Shown here: positions 22,894 to 35,299 of the stretch, in pieces
Layout: each line of letters starts with the position of its first letter
Numbering within the stretch: the stretch's first letter is position 1
Assembly: GCA_003999685.1 (NCBI GenBank)
Contig: CP021226.1
Location: 1,984,001 to 2,048,000 of the forward strand
Source of the DNA: Taiwanofungus camphoratus
Taxonomy: Eukaryota; Basidiomycota; Agaricomycetes; Polyporales; Taiwanofungaceae
DNA length: 64,000 nt
Direction of reading: 5' to 3'
Position numbers and translations under genes: made by a program
Notes under the pieces: generated by a model
Told to the model about the DNA's origin: nothing
Databases searched by the model: none
What the model saw: the letters and a program-made list of their open reading frames with translations, nothing else

Positions 22894-25800
22894 TCACAGC
22901 GAACTACCCAACCGCGGGAGAATCATAGGCTCATCCGTGAAGGCACCCGGCGATGTATGAGACCAATAGAATACCGCACTACCTCGCTTGTCAATCTCCT
23001 CAGCCTCCGGTACCTCGTTATCCAACCCCTCGTCTTTGTCATCAACCGTTCGAGGTTCCTTCGCAAACCGGTTTAAGCTGTTCTGCACAGACTGGTGCAC
23101 ATCATGCAGGTGGACCAGGTGTCGCGGTTCAGCGCCGGGTCGAGCGGCGATAGTGCGCTTGAGATTCTGGAGCGTCTCTGTAGCATTGTCAGTTTCTGTG
23201 TCGATCTTGAATCCCACGAGCTTATCCGCCTTCGCAGCGGTCTCGGTCTGAGCTTCAGCTTTTTTCTGCGCCAGCTTAGCCTCCATTTTGTCCGCGAACG
23301 CGACAAGCTCCGTCGTCAGCTTTGATCCGTTTCGCGACCAGCCCTCTTCAAGGAGTGCCTGGATCGTCTGACGCAGCCGCGGGATCTCAGCCTCCTGATG
23401 ATCCATGTCGAAGGCTTATTGCGGGTGTACGCGTCCAGCTGCACGTCCAGCATGCGGGGAGACTGGTCGATGGTTCCTGGGAAGCTCTGGCGGGTCCTAT
23501 GATGCAGATCACGTTGCGTAGCTGCTTCAAGCGGTGTATATCCGACAGCGTCTTCCATATAGAGAGCCGTCCGCATCACGGAGGCGGAAGGGTGACACCT
23601 CGGCCGTCAGCAGGACAAGGCCTTCTCTTCTTGATAGCTACGTGAAGTGGCTAAACAACCAAGTAAGCCAAATTCGATGTTATGCAGACAGAAGCCAAAC
23701 TTACCGTGTCGCGGGACTTCTTAGATTGTTGCACGAGTACTAACGTCTGCAGGTAGCTTGCGCAGGGCATGACGCAGCAACTTCACATGCGATTCGGAAT
23801 CACCAGAACAGAGCAAGTGGAATACGTTCAACCTATGGGATCAATACTTTCAAGTACTGCTGTCGTCCAGACATCGTATACACGCACCCGCGATTATCAA
23901 TCTCTGTAGGCGAGATGCCCATCAGGAAAAATGCAGGTAACTATGTAGCTTGATTTGCTACATCTCCAATCTATAGCATTATATAGTGCTACAGATTTGG
24001 TTGTAGTTGCCGTAGCATCGGGAGCTACCCTGATTTTCCTGATGCCCTTTGTGAGTAAACAGTAGAACGTTTCTAGGACTTCCAGAGAATTGCCGGTTGT
24101 AGCCGCAGTCAGTACAGACTCATTCAACAAGTTCACTCCCCATCCAAGCCACTGTGGAAGAACTGCTACAAGATCTGTAACATAATAAATTCGCTGTGCG
24201 TGTTCATCGCCGTGATTCGAGGCATAATTTTGATACGCAGCTAGTGGCCGATCTCCTGCGAGTTATTTCACCACTCCCAATGCACCTTCCCTTGCCGCCT
24301 TCCTCAATATCGGGATCGTGTTAGTGTTAATCGCAGACAGGGCCTTGGGATCGCCCTTGGTTGCCAAGTCCTTTCTCTTTTTGCCATGTACATTGAGTCC
24401 CAGATACACTTTCGTATTCTTTTGCCGCACACTCTCTGGGGGTCCATCTCCACTTTCCTGGTTGACAGGCTGAGTGGTAACGGCTCGGACGGATTATTGT
24501 GTATGTCAAGGAGCTGTACAAATGCCTCGAGGTCGTCGTCCATTATGATTTTCTGTAGAAGCACCCCGTAGCATAGCTTCCCATCTTTGCTCAACCATCG
24601 GATAGCATTGCCTTCCAAAAAGTCTCTTGGCGTTGCAGCCGTACGGACTATGGACGGACGTTTCGCAATGTCAGTGAAATCCATGACATTATCATCCATT
24701 TTCAAGTCTTCGTCATCATCACTGTCTGTATCATTCTCGTCTTCGTCGTCTAGAATTAGGGGGAAAATGTGAATTCAGAATATGAGCTTCGAGTGTTACA
24801 CTGGGATACCGACCTAGCGCACCGTTCCGCGTCTGGAACCTCTCCTTGTATTGCTCTAGCAGATGCTGCGCAGCAGCCGAGCGGTGTTCCAATGGCGCTC
24901 TATCACCGCCAAAGAACAATGGAGTGTAACCTGGAAGTAGTATGAGAAGAGATGTCATCGAAAATGTCCATGGACTTACCGAGACTTCCGAAACGTACAA
25001 CTATTTGAAGAGGGGTTTCTTCTGACTTACTACCACCGGGTTTCGATAGGCAAAGACTCTGTATGGTTACATTATCACCATCCTGGCATGCCTCAAACAG
25101 CCTATCGTATTGCGTGATCATAGAGCCGGCAACTGTATCTGTGGCATATGAGCTCAACACGCGATGGTAGTTCAGGTCAGTGTTGCTAGCGATCCCCAAA
25201 CTAAACCCCAGCCAATAAACATTGAAGACGTTCTTGACATTAACATCCGCCCTGTCCTCTGGATAGAGGACGTCCCATGCCTTGGCACCGTGAGACGATA
25301 GCAGTGCTTCCATATTTTCTAAGTAAACCTTGGTCTGAATCAATCGTACCCTATCTTGGGGTGCTTGCAGTTGTGAACCCTGAACCTCCTTGGCCTTCAG
25401 TAAACTCTGATACATGTCCCTTTTCCAGCTAGACATCGTGACCAATGCACGCGATCCGCTATCATTGTTACGAGGTTCGTCCTTCTCCAATCGTCCTCTG
25501 AGTTCACGCACAGCATAATGCACCCAGTCATACAAGGTCAAATGAAGCTGCTTGTTCCATGGCTGCTTCTTCGATTGCATTGTCAGTAAATTGGCACCAG
25601 TTCCCATTGAAAGAAACAGCTCGACGATGTCATCACGACACACAAGAGCAGTCTCTATCGGCGTGTAGACGTGTTGCTGATAAGGGGCATTTCGACCCTG
25701 ATAATATTCCTTCCTTCATATCAACGTCAGAAGGTTCCAGGATAGCCAGTCAGATGTACAAACCTGGCATCCCGTGACCGAATGTAATCTTCCGTGAAAA

Positions 25801-28759
25801 CTAACCTGGCACCGTACGCAAGTAGTAAGGCTAGAATAGAATAAGTTCTCTTAAAAACGGCAGAGGCCACAGGCAAGATTGTCGTGCTCCTTGAGTGACA
25901 AAGCGGCGTGTTGACCACTACTTTTGAGTTGGGGTCGCAACGCAGAAGTGTTGAAACAAGATCAGTCCGTCCTGAACAGATTATGGAGTAAAAGATTGTG
26001 AACAAGTAATCATCTGCCCCCGAAGAGACTGCACCCGCTGCCACCAGCCTCTTCACGATTTCACTAGTCGTTGTTTCATTTTCTGTGAGAATTGCAACCG
26101 CTAATTGGTGGAGATACGGCGTATTGTACCCATTCGCCTTAGTCACTATCTTCACGTCTGCGCCTGCAGATATAACAACGTTAACGACAGACGTTGAACC
26201 GAAAACAACCGCATATTGTAGCGGAGTAAATGCCGTGTCCCAATCCGGTGCATTCACATCAAATACATCTGGTTCATTTTCTTCGTCTTCGGGAATCTGG
26301 CCATTGTTGACGGGCGGCTTGAGGTCTCCTTTGTCTCCGCTATCTTCTTCGGACGACCTATCATCTTCACTACTGTTCTCTTGATCTGAGCCAGCGTCGC
26401 TGGCATCACTGCCCTTGTCGACGTCCATCTCATCGGTATTTTCACCGGATTCTTTCTTCTGCTTGGCTGCTCCTGCGGCTTCCTTTACTTTTTGGGCATT
26501 CACGTCGCTTCGTTCAGCAACTTACGAACAACAGTCGGCAGGTCCAGCTGAGCTGCCAGGTGAAGAGCAGTTTGCCTATCAACAAAGCGAGCGGTCATCC
26601 TCGCACCCGCTTCGATCAAAATACAAGCGATATCAGCGGCCTTCGTCATGATTGCAATCTGTAACGGAGCGTGTCCGACGTAGTCCCTTCGATCTGGGCC
26701 TATGCCCTCTTGTTGTATAATATGAGATACCGCAGCTTTATCATTTGCCACAATAGCATTGAAGAGCTTCTCGGTCGCGTCCATGTAGGCTTGATCGGCC
26801 CATTCTCCATCGTCGATCGGATTGAAACTCCCTGATATGCTCTGGCGGCCAGGGTCTTCTTGTATGAACCTGAGGTCAAAGCGAGTAAATAAGGTCAACA
26901 ATGACAAATATGTTGAATGGATTCACTCGATCCTTCCCCTGATGTATGCCTTATCCTCTTCTTTTTGCGAAATTTTTTCCTCGTCGCTCTTTGGATCAGG
27001 ACAGTACTAGAAATACAATTCCAAGTTACAGCCGGCGACAGTAGTTCTCAGAATTTTTCGCACCTCACACCAGTCCTCAATGCACTCTTCCATTGTGCCA
27101 AAGAACGCAGGATGACGATGAAGACGTCTGTCCTTGTTCTTGGGATTGAAGGGCGCTACGCAACAGTTAGAATGTACCGTGCAGTGATTGAATCAGAATA
27201 TCACGCATGATTCATACCCAGGCCCTGAAAATGGCACCCATCAACAGGAAGCACAAGATCAATCATTAGAGTCACCTACTGTTTTATATATCAACCTTTC
27301 GATGCGCCTGGCATCCCATCCGGGACTATAAGATATGTGAAGAGATACGACGTCATAGTCGTTCATTTCTAGACCATCAAAGTTCTCGTCTGCTTTCAGG
27401 TCGCCCTTGTACTTTTTCCGTTCTCTTCTGCGTTTGTACTGGGCATCAGGACGGCCACGAAGAGTTCAGCGCGCAATCAGGTAATTGGAGCGTGCGTCAG
27501 TATTTGCGAGTTTCTCAAGGACAAGAAGCCGCGCCAAGTCCTGAATACGCGCGATAGAGCGCTTGAAGATCTGAGGCCGCATTAAGGATTTGAGAAAAAT
27601 GTACGTTGGGGGAAATGCGTACAGTGGGATCGATGTCTTCGCGCCTTAACGAAGGCACATATACTTCAAAATTTCTAGCACAGTATTTCGCTAGCCGGAC
27701 TTCGTACGAAGGCGACCTCCGAGTCATGTTCACGGTATTGCACTGACGCATCATCGCTACGATCGCTGGGGGATTCGCCCATACTCGTTGCCCATCATAT
27801 GCACAGCAAGGAGCATCCAAACCGAAGCCTGCAAGAATCTCTGCAGGAGACTTATATAGGCGCAGAACAATTTGCACAGAGCGATACGGATACTGCGAAT
27901 GAATCGACACAGTATGCATCGTCCGGACGCAAGTCGCATCCCACGGCACAGAATCGCGCACCGCTTCATAAATTGCTTTGATTTTTTTACTTTCTGCCTG
28001 TTCAGGAGTGAGTCCGTACAGAAAGAGGTGGACGTCGGACGTAGGATAGGCGTTGTTATGGGGGTGCTTGTGAAGAGCCCTCTTGGAGACCTTCGCGGAC
28101 TCAGGTACAGGATTGAGACATGCTTGAACAGAACCACCAGCGGCGATGATGTTGTTCCAATCGAGTAACTGAAAGAACTATCCCTCTGTGAAGATGGTCC
28201 AACCCGCTTTGAACTCGTCAAGGCTCGCTACCATGGCCTGCGCGGTCTCCTTGCGTCTTCGGGCTTCGGGTAAAGGCATTATAAACTTACCTTGCAAATC
28301 TTATTCGCCCTTCACGATCTAGCTCTGGTAGTCCTGATGTCTGCCGGCGCATCAAACAAATTGACAAGACCGACATATTCATCATCTAGACGAGCATTAG
28401 TCTTGTCTGAGGCAAACAGCTTGCGCAATACAGCCTCGTCATCAAGCGAGGGCTGCAACAAGTTTGTGAGCCTATCGAAAGCTCCATCACCGACTCGGAT
28501 GGTAGTTGAGCAATGCGCGCAAGAAAGGCTTCCTCCGCTTCGAGTGTTTGTGGCATTGTTCAAATTGAAGATAAAGGATTGGAGACAAGGACTTGGAATT
28601 CCCAGTGGAGGGGTTCTTATAAACTCGCAAAACGTCCTCATGGTGATATCGGTCCACAGATTCGACAGCGTTCCGGTGAGTAATGGTACGACCGCCGAGG
28701 TAGCGCAGGCGAACCGCCATCAAAGCAAGCAGTCGAGGCGCTTTTGCCTGTTTTGGCAT
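22894..28759 (-). pseudogene. decayed large ankyrin-type family protein
   Basis: The remnant reads from ATG 28759 to a stop at 22894 and keeps the order of a large agaricomycete protein family: a Zn-like N-terminus (FEQCHKHSKR), a conserved domain (DAPCCAYDGQRVWANPP, MTRRSPSYEVRLAKY), ankyrin repeats at about 26.9-24.3 kb (HAPLQIAIMTKAADIACIL, QTALHLAAQLDLPTVVRKLL, FTPLQYAVVFGSTSVVNVVI), acidic linkers, and a C-terminal helical tail (23406-22894). Damage is heavy: a frameshift near 28490, a further one-base shift near 28313, TAA at 28301-28303, TAG at 28188-28190, TGA at 27466-27468, a frameshift near 23405, lost ankyrin units near 23.6 kb, and a 122-nt element inserted at 23921-24042. Long undamaged middle exons suggest fairly recent inactivation. 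Function of the family is unknown. Confidence 0.8.
23921..24042. mobile_element. 122-bp MITE (ATCAGG family), copy A
   Basis: It begins ATCAGGAAAAATGCAGGTAA and ends with ATTTTCCTGAT. It is flanked by GCCC on both sides (GATGCCC before, GCCCTTT after), a likely 4-bp target duplication. The inside contains two short palindromes (GTAGC...GCTAC and TAGCA...TGCTA). It sits inside an ankyrin-coding exon of the pseudogene, so it is an insertion in former coding sequence. Related copies are at 35027-35150 and 35300-35423. Confidence 0.8.
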
Positions 28760-28838
28760 CGAGTCGAGCACTTGATACCCTCTCTAGGACATTCCCGCCA
28801 TCGTGCTGTTGACTCGACTTAAGTATGAACAAGTCCTT

Positions 28839-29091
28839 ATGAGTCAGAGTGAGTAAAGCATTAATACAGCATACTCTGCCATCTGATGCCAGCTCAAAAG
28901 CTCAGAACGCTAGTCTGGAACCCCACAATACTCCCAGGAACACTGCAAAAGGTAAGGAGCACAATGAGTCACGCAACGACCTTGAAGTTGCTAGGGCACT
29001 CCGACGAACAGACCCGAGAGAACTATGGGAGCTAATACCTTATAACGACCCGCTTTACATAAAAGTATGCAGGCACCTATCTGACTTATGA
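28839..29091 (+). CDS. putative 66-residue protein with one intron
   Basis: Exon 1 is 28839-28848 (ATG AGT CAG A) with a strong GTGAGT donor; exon 2 is 28901-29091 after a CAAAAG acceptor. The product is hydrophilic at first and then contains VARALRRTDPRELWELIPYN followed by PLYIKVCRHLSDL, which could form two amphipathic helices. The coding 3' end (GAC TTA TGA) overlaps by 6 nt the stop codon of the LYR gene on the other strand. No family was recognised. The clean splice phase and biased composition support it, the short length does not. Confidence 0.45.
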
Positions 29092-30451
29092 GTCTACCCC
29101 GCCCAAATCCCTCTCACGGCGACGTGCGTTCTCCGCACGTATCTCTTCAGTCAATCTATCCAGCCTGGGTTTGTCCTCCAAGCTTCCAGTCTCCACCTTC
29201 CACGCATCTGGTCTCCGCAGCCGGAATCCTAGCGCTCTCTTCACCTGTCCGACATAGCCCACCTCGCTTACGCTCCTTGCGACCTTGTCCATGTGTTTCT
29301 CCTTGGCTGTCATCGTCGCCAACACATGCGCCGGCGGGCCCCGACGCCGTCTCCGAAGTGTGCATCTGAGCACCTCACCGCGGCGTTCCCGCTCGCGCTC
29401 ACGAGTTTTGTTCGCCACTTTCTCACGCCGCGCCGCCTTGATGGCTGCGAGCAGCTCCGGCGGATAGGGTCGAGTGAGGCGAGCAACGTCACATTTGTAT
29501 GTCTGAATGATTTCGTCGAGCCGCTGTTGGAGCGGGCCATCTTGAGGACATGACCACTCGTGAGGTGATAGCAATAGTGTAATAACATGGTGAGGTACAC
29601 GCACCCCATTCTGTGTAGTACGGATTGAAAATTCGATGTACTTTTTCACCTTGCTTTTTGGCGGCATGCGCAAGTGACGCTTCAAACCGTTGTTCATGGT
29701 ACAAGTCGTCGCGCAGCTGTTCTAATACAACCTGCTCGGCCTGGCGCTTATCTCGAAGCGCCCGTCTTTTATGAATCAAGGAGCGAACGTGTAGGGGAAG
29801 TGGTTTCATTTGCGGAAGGGGTCCGTTGAATATACTGGGGCGAAGATAGGCACCTGTTAGAATGGGGCGCGTCCGAAGCTTCTCTTGCCACTCCTGTGAC
29901 TTATGGTCATGACTGATCTATACGTATGGACTCACTGGTGACTCACCATTGCCTCACGAAGCATATCTTCCATCTTTTCCTTTTCTCTTTTTGCAACTAT
30001 CATCCTACTGTATCTCTGCAGTATCGCTTGGAGACGTGCATCGCCTTGCTTTGCTTTGGCAAATATATCAGCCCACTAAAATATGAGACGTTGGTACATT
30101 CACGTGCTCCCGGAACGGAGTGACGTACTCTATGACCTGTCTCTAGTGCCCTTCTCGCATCGCCTGCTCTACGCAATGATCTCCCATATCGAAATAGTTC
30201 TTTGACTCTCCGCCTTACTTGTCGCTGCTTTAATCGTGAATACATGACTCCCCGGAATGGACAGCGCACCGTATGTCACCGGTAGGAGAATCCCTTAACA
30301 GTCTCCTGTACAGAGTCCACAGGGTCGGGATACGGTGCGCAGTCAGATTGAAAACCGCTGTACGAAATCGTACGGGCTTCAGAGAACTTATGAGTGAGGA
30401 AAGACGGGACCGATGGGCTATCGAATCAGGACTTGGGGACGGAACAGACAT
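29086..30451 (-). CDS. mitochondrial LYR-motif (Complex 1 LYR family) protein
   Basis: Five exons (30451-30270, 30213-30129, 30075-29947, 29899-29605, 29540-29086) total 382 codons with all phases consistent. The LYR motif is in RIPTLWTLYRRLLRD, at about residues 40-54, and is followed by the expected basic helix RRRVKELFRYGRSL. LYR proteins are small mitochondrial adaptors that contact acyl carrier protein and assist assembly of respiratory complexes, the mitoribosome or Fe-S enzymes. This one is much longer than the usual 80-150 residues: a basic, helical C-terminal part of about 230 residues follows, with ERERERRGEVL and a run of Arg, which could bind RNA. A mitoribosome-related role is possible but not shown. 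The stop overlaps the end of a convergent small gene. Confidence 0.75.
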
Positions 30452-31648
30452 CTCGGACGTCACTAAAATGTACTTATCACTAAAATAGTCATCGAGAATG
30501 CGACAATGGGAAAATAGAAGGGGAACGCACATTATTCGACCACGGGGAGTGTACTTTGTCTCGTCTTCAATCACCAATTAGTCGACAGTCTTCAAGCTTC
30601 AGGGACATAAGAATCACACAGAGCGTGAAACGAAGCTGGCAGTACCAGCCATTCGCGGGAATTCCTGGCTCGACTCGGGTCGTCAACTTCAACAGGATTG
30701 ACCGAAGAACGCTCGTGTACACCAACTTCATCCGAGTCAGCGGCCGTGCAGAGTTGCTGCTGAATCACGTGCCACGCGCGTTGAACGGCTCTCGATCGCG
30801 TTGCGATTCGCCGGCGGCTACGGATTTTTCTCTTCCTACTTCATGCCTCCTGAGGGCCGTGCCCTAAGTAAACGAGACCATACGTGCGTGGTGATTGCCA
30901 ACTACTGAGTGTCTGTCTATGCTGCTGAAAAATATGGTGGAGTCGTACTGGGAGCGCACCTTCTGGCTGTCGTGGTGCAGTTCAGCTCACGTTCCCCGTA
31001 CTATAGGCTAGAGTCTCCAAGATCATCGATCATCCTCACAGTACTCCATGCTCTGCAACCATCGCTGAAGATACCGCTATGAATATGCCTTCAGGGGTCA
31101 AGTTCATCGTTGCTCGCGGTGGTTCGTCCTTGGTAATGAAAGGGAAGCCTAATCGCACTGTGACGATCTCGGATGTCGCCTTTCACGTTCATACATTCGA
31201 GTCGAGTCCTTTGCTCTACGCCGGTGTTACAGCTTCCTCGGAGTGGCCACGCCAATTGTGTCTACATGAACCTAGCATCCCAATTAGTTTGTATATAGAC
31301 TTCTGAAGCCAGTCTATTTTTCTCCTCTTACGGCTAGAGTAATAATAATATCACTGCGTCGTGGAAATCGTTCCCTTCCTCAGTACGCGACCGAGCCAAT
31401 CTTCACACCAGGCACCGATCGAGAAGCTCCCCTCAATTGAAAGAAAGAAAGAAAGAAAGAAAGAAAGAAACGAATACAAAGGATCTCTCCGCCCGATCTC
31501 AGCGGACCACACAGCATCTCAAACCAAATACAAAGAGGAGCACCATCATCCATCATCCATCATTAACATTAACATTCTTCGTCATCGTACAAATACAGAA
31601 CCGCAGGCCACGGGTTACACACACACGTTCGCGGCCCATCGCACGCCC
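30452..31648. other. intergenic region with a GAAA microsatellite
   Basis: A (GAAA) tetranucleotide tract of about seven units lies at 31440-31468, close to the 3' end of the JEN-type gene. Two plus-strand frames (30556-30867 and 31079-31306) have no known domain or start context and I do not call them genes. The LYR gene promoter lies at the left end. Confidence 0.5.
31440..31468. repeat. (GAAA)n microsatellite
   Basis: About seven GAAA units in a row, lying 180 nt beyond the stop codon of the JEN-type gene. Confidence 0.9.
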
Positions 31649-34035
31649 TCATACCTCCTCCGCCTTGTCGGGCATGATCTCTTCCCGGATACTCGTCGGG
31701 CGAGACCCCGCCGGTTGCGCGCCCTTCTCCGAGACCTCACCCTCATCCATCTCTCCCTCGCCTTCGGGCAGCGCCTCGTCGCGCCCGGCGCCCTCCTCAA
31801 AGGCGGGCTTGTACTTTTCGAAATGCGAGCCGTGATTTCTGTACGTCGACAAGGTCAGCCAAAAGGCGCATCGAGAACAAGGGACCGGACGTACTCAGGC
31901 CCAATAATCGTAATCAGCACAACGAACGCAGCGACAACACCGACGAGAATGCCCTGCACGGTCGCATAATTCGGCACAACCTTGGGCTGGCCGTTTTGGA
32001 TGACCGTTGTCTTAAAGTTGTTGCCTCCGGCTAACACAGCAACGATAAATCAGCAAATTGAACGACTTGTACCGTGTCGGTACTCCTTACTAGCTTCGAT
32101 CTGCGCCGATGCAGACGACACCATCTAACATCCAAATCCCGTCAGACCGTCCCTACACCAAACGGTAAAAAAAAAAAAAGGAAAGACTCACGTTTCCGAC
32201 CTGGTATGCGACACCAGGAAACGTCGCTCGGAACGCAGGCGGCGACATCTCCGCAAGCTGAATCGGGATCACACCCCATGCGCCCTGCACGCCAAATTGG
32301 ATGCAGAACGCACCCGCCGCAAGTGCGCTGAAAGACGTCGGCAGGATCCATAGGGGGATGAATGCGCCGATGAGGACGACAAACACACTGGTGGCAACGG
32401 ATAAGCTATGCGACGAGGAATGAAAACGAGGCGAGTACATACACGATAGTGAGTCGGCGGCCAATGTACTGACTGGCCCACCCAGCGATTGTACCTCCAC
32501 TTTTGTATTCTAGGGTGAGCGCCATGTTCTGTGCTGCAGGATGCATGAGAGGCTACTCACGCGAAAGCGCCGCAGTTGCCGATAATAGTCGCTATCGTGG
32601 CATCATGCTCGCTGAAGCCTTTCGAAGTTGTTAGGTATGTAGGGTACAAGTCCTGCCCCGGCGTTAGCGCGAGCCAGGAATCAGATCAATACTTCCGCCC
32701 ACCTGAGAACCATGAGACAGGAAATTGAAACCTGAACCAGATACATTAAGCAAAACACGCCTGCGCTCGGTAAGAAATACGACTTACCGGTCATCAGCAG
32801 CACAGCGTAACAGCACAGCAGCCAATGCTTCTTGAGCATCTTGCCCGTCTCCCTCAAGAAAACCTTAGTCTTATGCTTCGTCGTCTTCCCGCTCGCCATC
32901 TCCGCCTCCTTGACCCTGATGAAATATGCGCTCTCTGGGAGGACAGCCCTGCATAGCGCGGCAAATACGCTGATGCCCGCGCCCGTCCAGAACAAGCAAC
33001 GCCAGCCTGCATGCGTCTCGGGCACCAATTTGAGATTCACCACCGCCGCGATCAAATAACCCACGGCGTACCCCTCTTGCATGAACCCTGACGCGAGCCC
33101 ACGTGCCTCGACGGGCAGGTTCTCAAGGGCCGTCGAAGCGGAGAGCCCCCAAATGCCACCCATCGCAATGCCGAAGAAGGAACGTACGGCAAGGAACTGA
33201 GAGAAGGTGTTGACGAAGCCAGAGCCGAGCTCGAAGGCAGCGGCAATGAGGAGGTTTACGACCAAGGGCCATTTACGGCCGAAACGATCGGATAGAATGC
33301 CGAAAATCACCTGGTGAAGACATCAATTAGAGAGTGCTCGTGAATGCAACCGGGAACAACAAAAGCGGATATATAATATATCAGGTTGTCTGGTACAAGG
33401 GGATGGGTCAGTGCTTCAAACCCAGAACCACATGCGTAGAAGCACCCTAAAAGCACGAGATGAACTTTGAAACCGATTCGAAGCGTGACGAGATATTTTG
33501 CCGATGGGCGTTGACAATCCGAAAGAATGATATCATGGCAGTGTAGCTACACATGTTCGTTGACAGTGGAACACTCACCGCACCGAGGGACCGAAACAGC
33601 AGGGTAAGGGTAATGGAGGTTGTCTGATATAGGTGTCGGAAGCATCAGCATTGGAGCGCGCTTGATGCGGCCAGGCGAGGCGCGATAAGGAGGTACGCAC
33701 GATATCATGGGTGGACCTGTTAAATTGTTTCTGGAGGTTGCTCACGCTGAGGGAAACACTGAAGAAATCGTAGGAGTCGCACGTCCATGCCAGCCATCTG
33801 CAGAAAGGCGGGAGGGCGCGGAGAGCGAAAGAGGCAAATGAACGCGGGGAGATTAGGAAGCGTGCGGGGAAAAATGCGGGGAAGAGACTCGCCCTACAAA
33901 GAAGTGACACCACTGGACCCACGTGAGGCTCTTGAGGGCGGCCCAGAGAGTCTGGCCGCCAACGCTCTTTTCGCGACGGGGGATGAGGCCGACGTAGAGG
34001 TTGTTGAAGAAGCCAACGACGCCTAGAGAAGACAT
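31649..34035 (-). CDS. JEN-family monocarboxylate/proton symporter (MFS)
   Basis: Eleven exons (34035-33893, 33797-33701, 33623-33579, 33310-32788, 32731-32703, 32652-32561, 32499-32443, 32405-32192, 32124-32091, 32030-31895, 31838-31649) give 519 residues. The JEN signature N-x-x-S/T-H-x-S/T-Q-D-x-x-x-T is intact as NFLSHGSQDLYPT, split by an intron. Other landmarks are WTCDSYDFFSVSLS in the first span, the MFS loop FGILSDRFGRKWP, and FGVQGAWGVIPIQLAEMSP late in the protein. The family takes up lactate, pyruvate or dicarboxylates with protons at the plasma membrane. The C-terminus is acidic and cytosolic. Intron 1 (33798-33892) uses a GC-AG donor (GG|GCGAGT); the alternative GT two codons earlier breaks phase. 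Intron 3 is 268 nt, the others 37-97 nt. Confidence 0.92.
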
Positions 34036-35026
34036 CTTGTGAGAGGAGCACAGGTGGGCTTCACGAAAACCACAAACGGACTTGAGAATTCTTATAGGCG
34101 CATCGTCTTGCCCCGCATGATGGGTGCGCGTCTAAGTATAACCGCCTGACTTGTGACTCCACCGTTTCGGTATCCGCCATCTGCGGCTGACTGGCCCGGC
34201 CAACCGGATCTCTGCATTTCTCTTCCTGCTCTTGTCCTTGTAGACCGTGGGCTGAGTGATCCTTCCGAACGCGATGATCATGAAATGCAACGTCTGATTG
34301 TTGCGGACCTCCTGACTGACGATCGCACCGACACCGTCTGCCCTCTGCCCACCGTCCGCATAATCGGTATGCGCGCCCTGTTTTGGCGAAGGGTTGATCA
34401 AAGGACCGACATCGAACAGTCCCTCCCAAGACCGCGCCACTGACAGCCTGCCATGCAACGTTCGTCCACAGGAACACATGGTGGGTTTCGCAATTCGCAA
34501 TATCCCTGCCGCTCATGTAAACCGTCGCCCTAGCTGTCACTGCCGGAGGCAGAAACAGAACCTCCGCAAGCACCAAAACAGGAGGCAGGCGGCCCTAATG
34601 GGGGCAACACGTGCAGATGCCAACACCGTAGCTATGCGATTTCTGACTGAGTGCACAGACATCGGGAAAACGGTGCCGTGATGACATGGGTCTGGTAAGG
34701 CATTGCAACTCCTTACAAGGACTGTAACATAAACAATATTCATAAGCTGGTTCGTCAGGCTTGCATAGCTTTACCATACAAGCAATTGCCATCTGTCACC
34801 AGGGCTCACATTGGAGATGTAGCTGTTGCAAATAGATATCATACTGGTGGTTATTGGCAATTCTGTCCATATTCTCGTCATGTACTCAAGGGGCACACTG
34901 TTGGCCTGATTATTCCAAAATATATATTTGTTTCAATTTGAACTAGATACCAATGGAGATACACTACTGCAAATTGGTCGCTACAAACTACTTTGTTACC
35001 TAGGCCTCAGCTTGTTCCTCAGGTTC

Positions 35027-35150
35027 ATCAGGAAAAAAGCAGGTAACTATGTAGCTGGATGTGCTACCTGCCCAATCTGTAGCACTATATAGTGCTACGA
35101 ATCTGGCTGTAGTTACTGTAGTACCGGGAGCTACCCTGATTTTTCCTGAT
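35027..35150. mobile_element. 124-bp MITE (ATCAGG family), copy B
   Basis: Same ends and inner palindromes as 23921-24042, with a GTTC sequence on both flanks (GGTTC before, GTTCTG after). By eye about 90 percent identical to copy C. Confidence 0.8.
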
Positions 35151-35299
35151 GTTCTGCTGCTGCATGTTGTTGCCTTTGCCGCTTGGAGACACTCTATTGG
35201 ACTGTCATGCCATGAGTGAGTGTTCAACAAGCCATATAATTTCCCTGTAACATGTCTATGTAAGACCGCTGCTTTCAAGGTGAGTTGTATAGGACTTAC

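Noticed and set aside
22636-23076. 146-residue plus-strand frame
   Set aside because: Its second half is antisense to the C-terminal exon of the ankyrin-type relic, the first half has no known domain, and the start context is weak.
23897-24136. Repeated peptide IRKIRVAPDATATTTKS also seen at 35.0-35.4 kb
   Set aside because: At first it looked like a shared protein domain, but it is a transposable element read in frame; the DNA has inverted ends and target duplications.
31437-31835. Lys/Glu-rich small protein from the GAAA tract
   Set aside because: The frame is the translation of a microsatellite and antisense to the JEN-type last exon.
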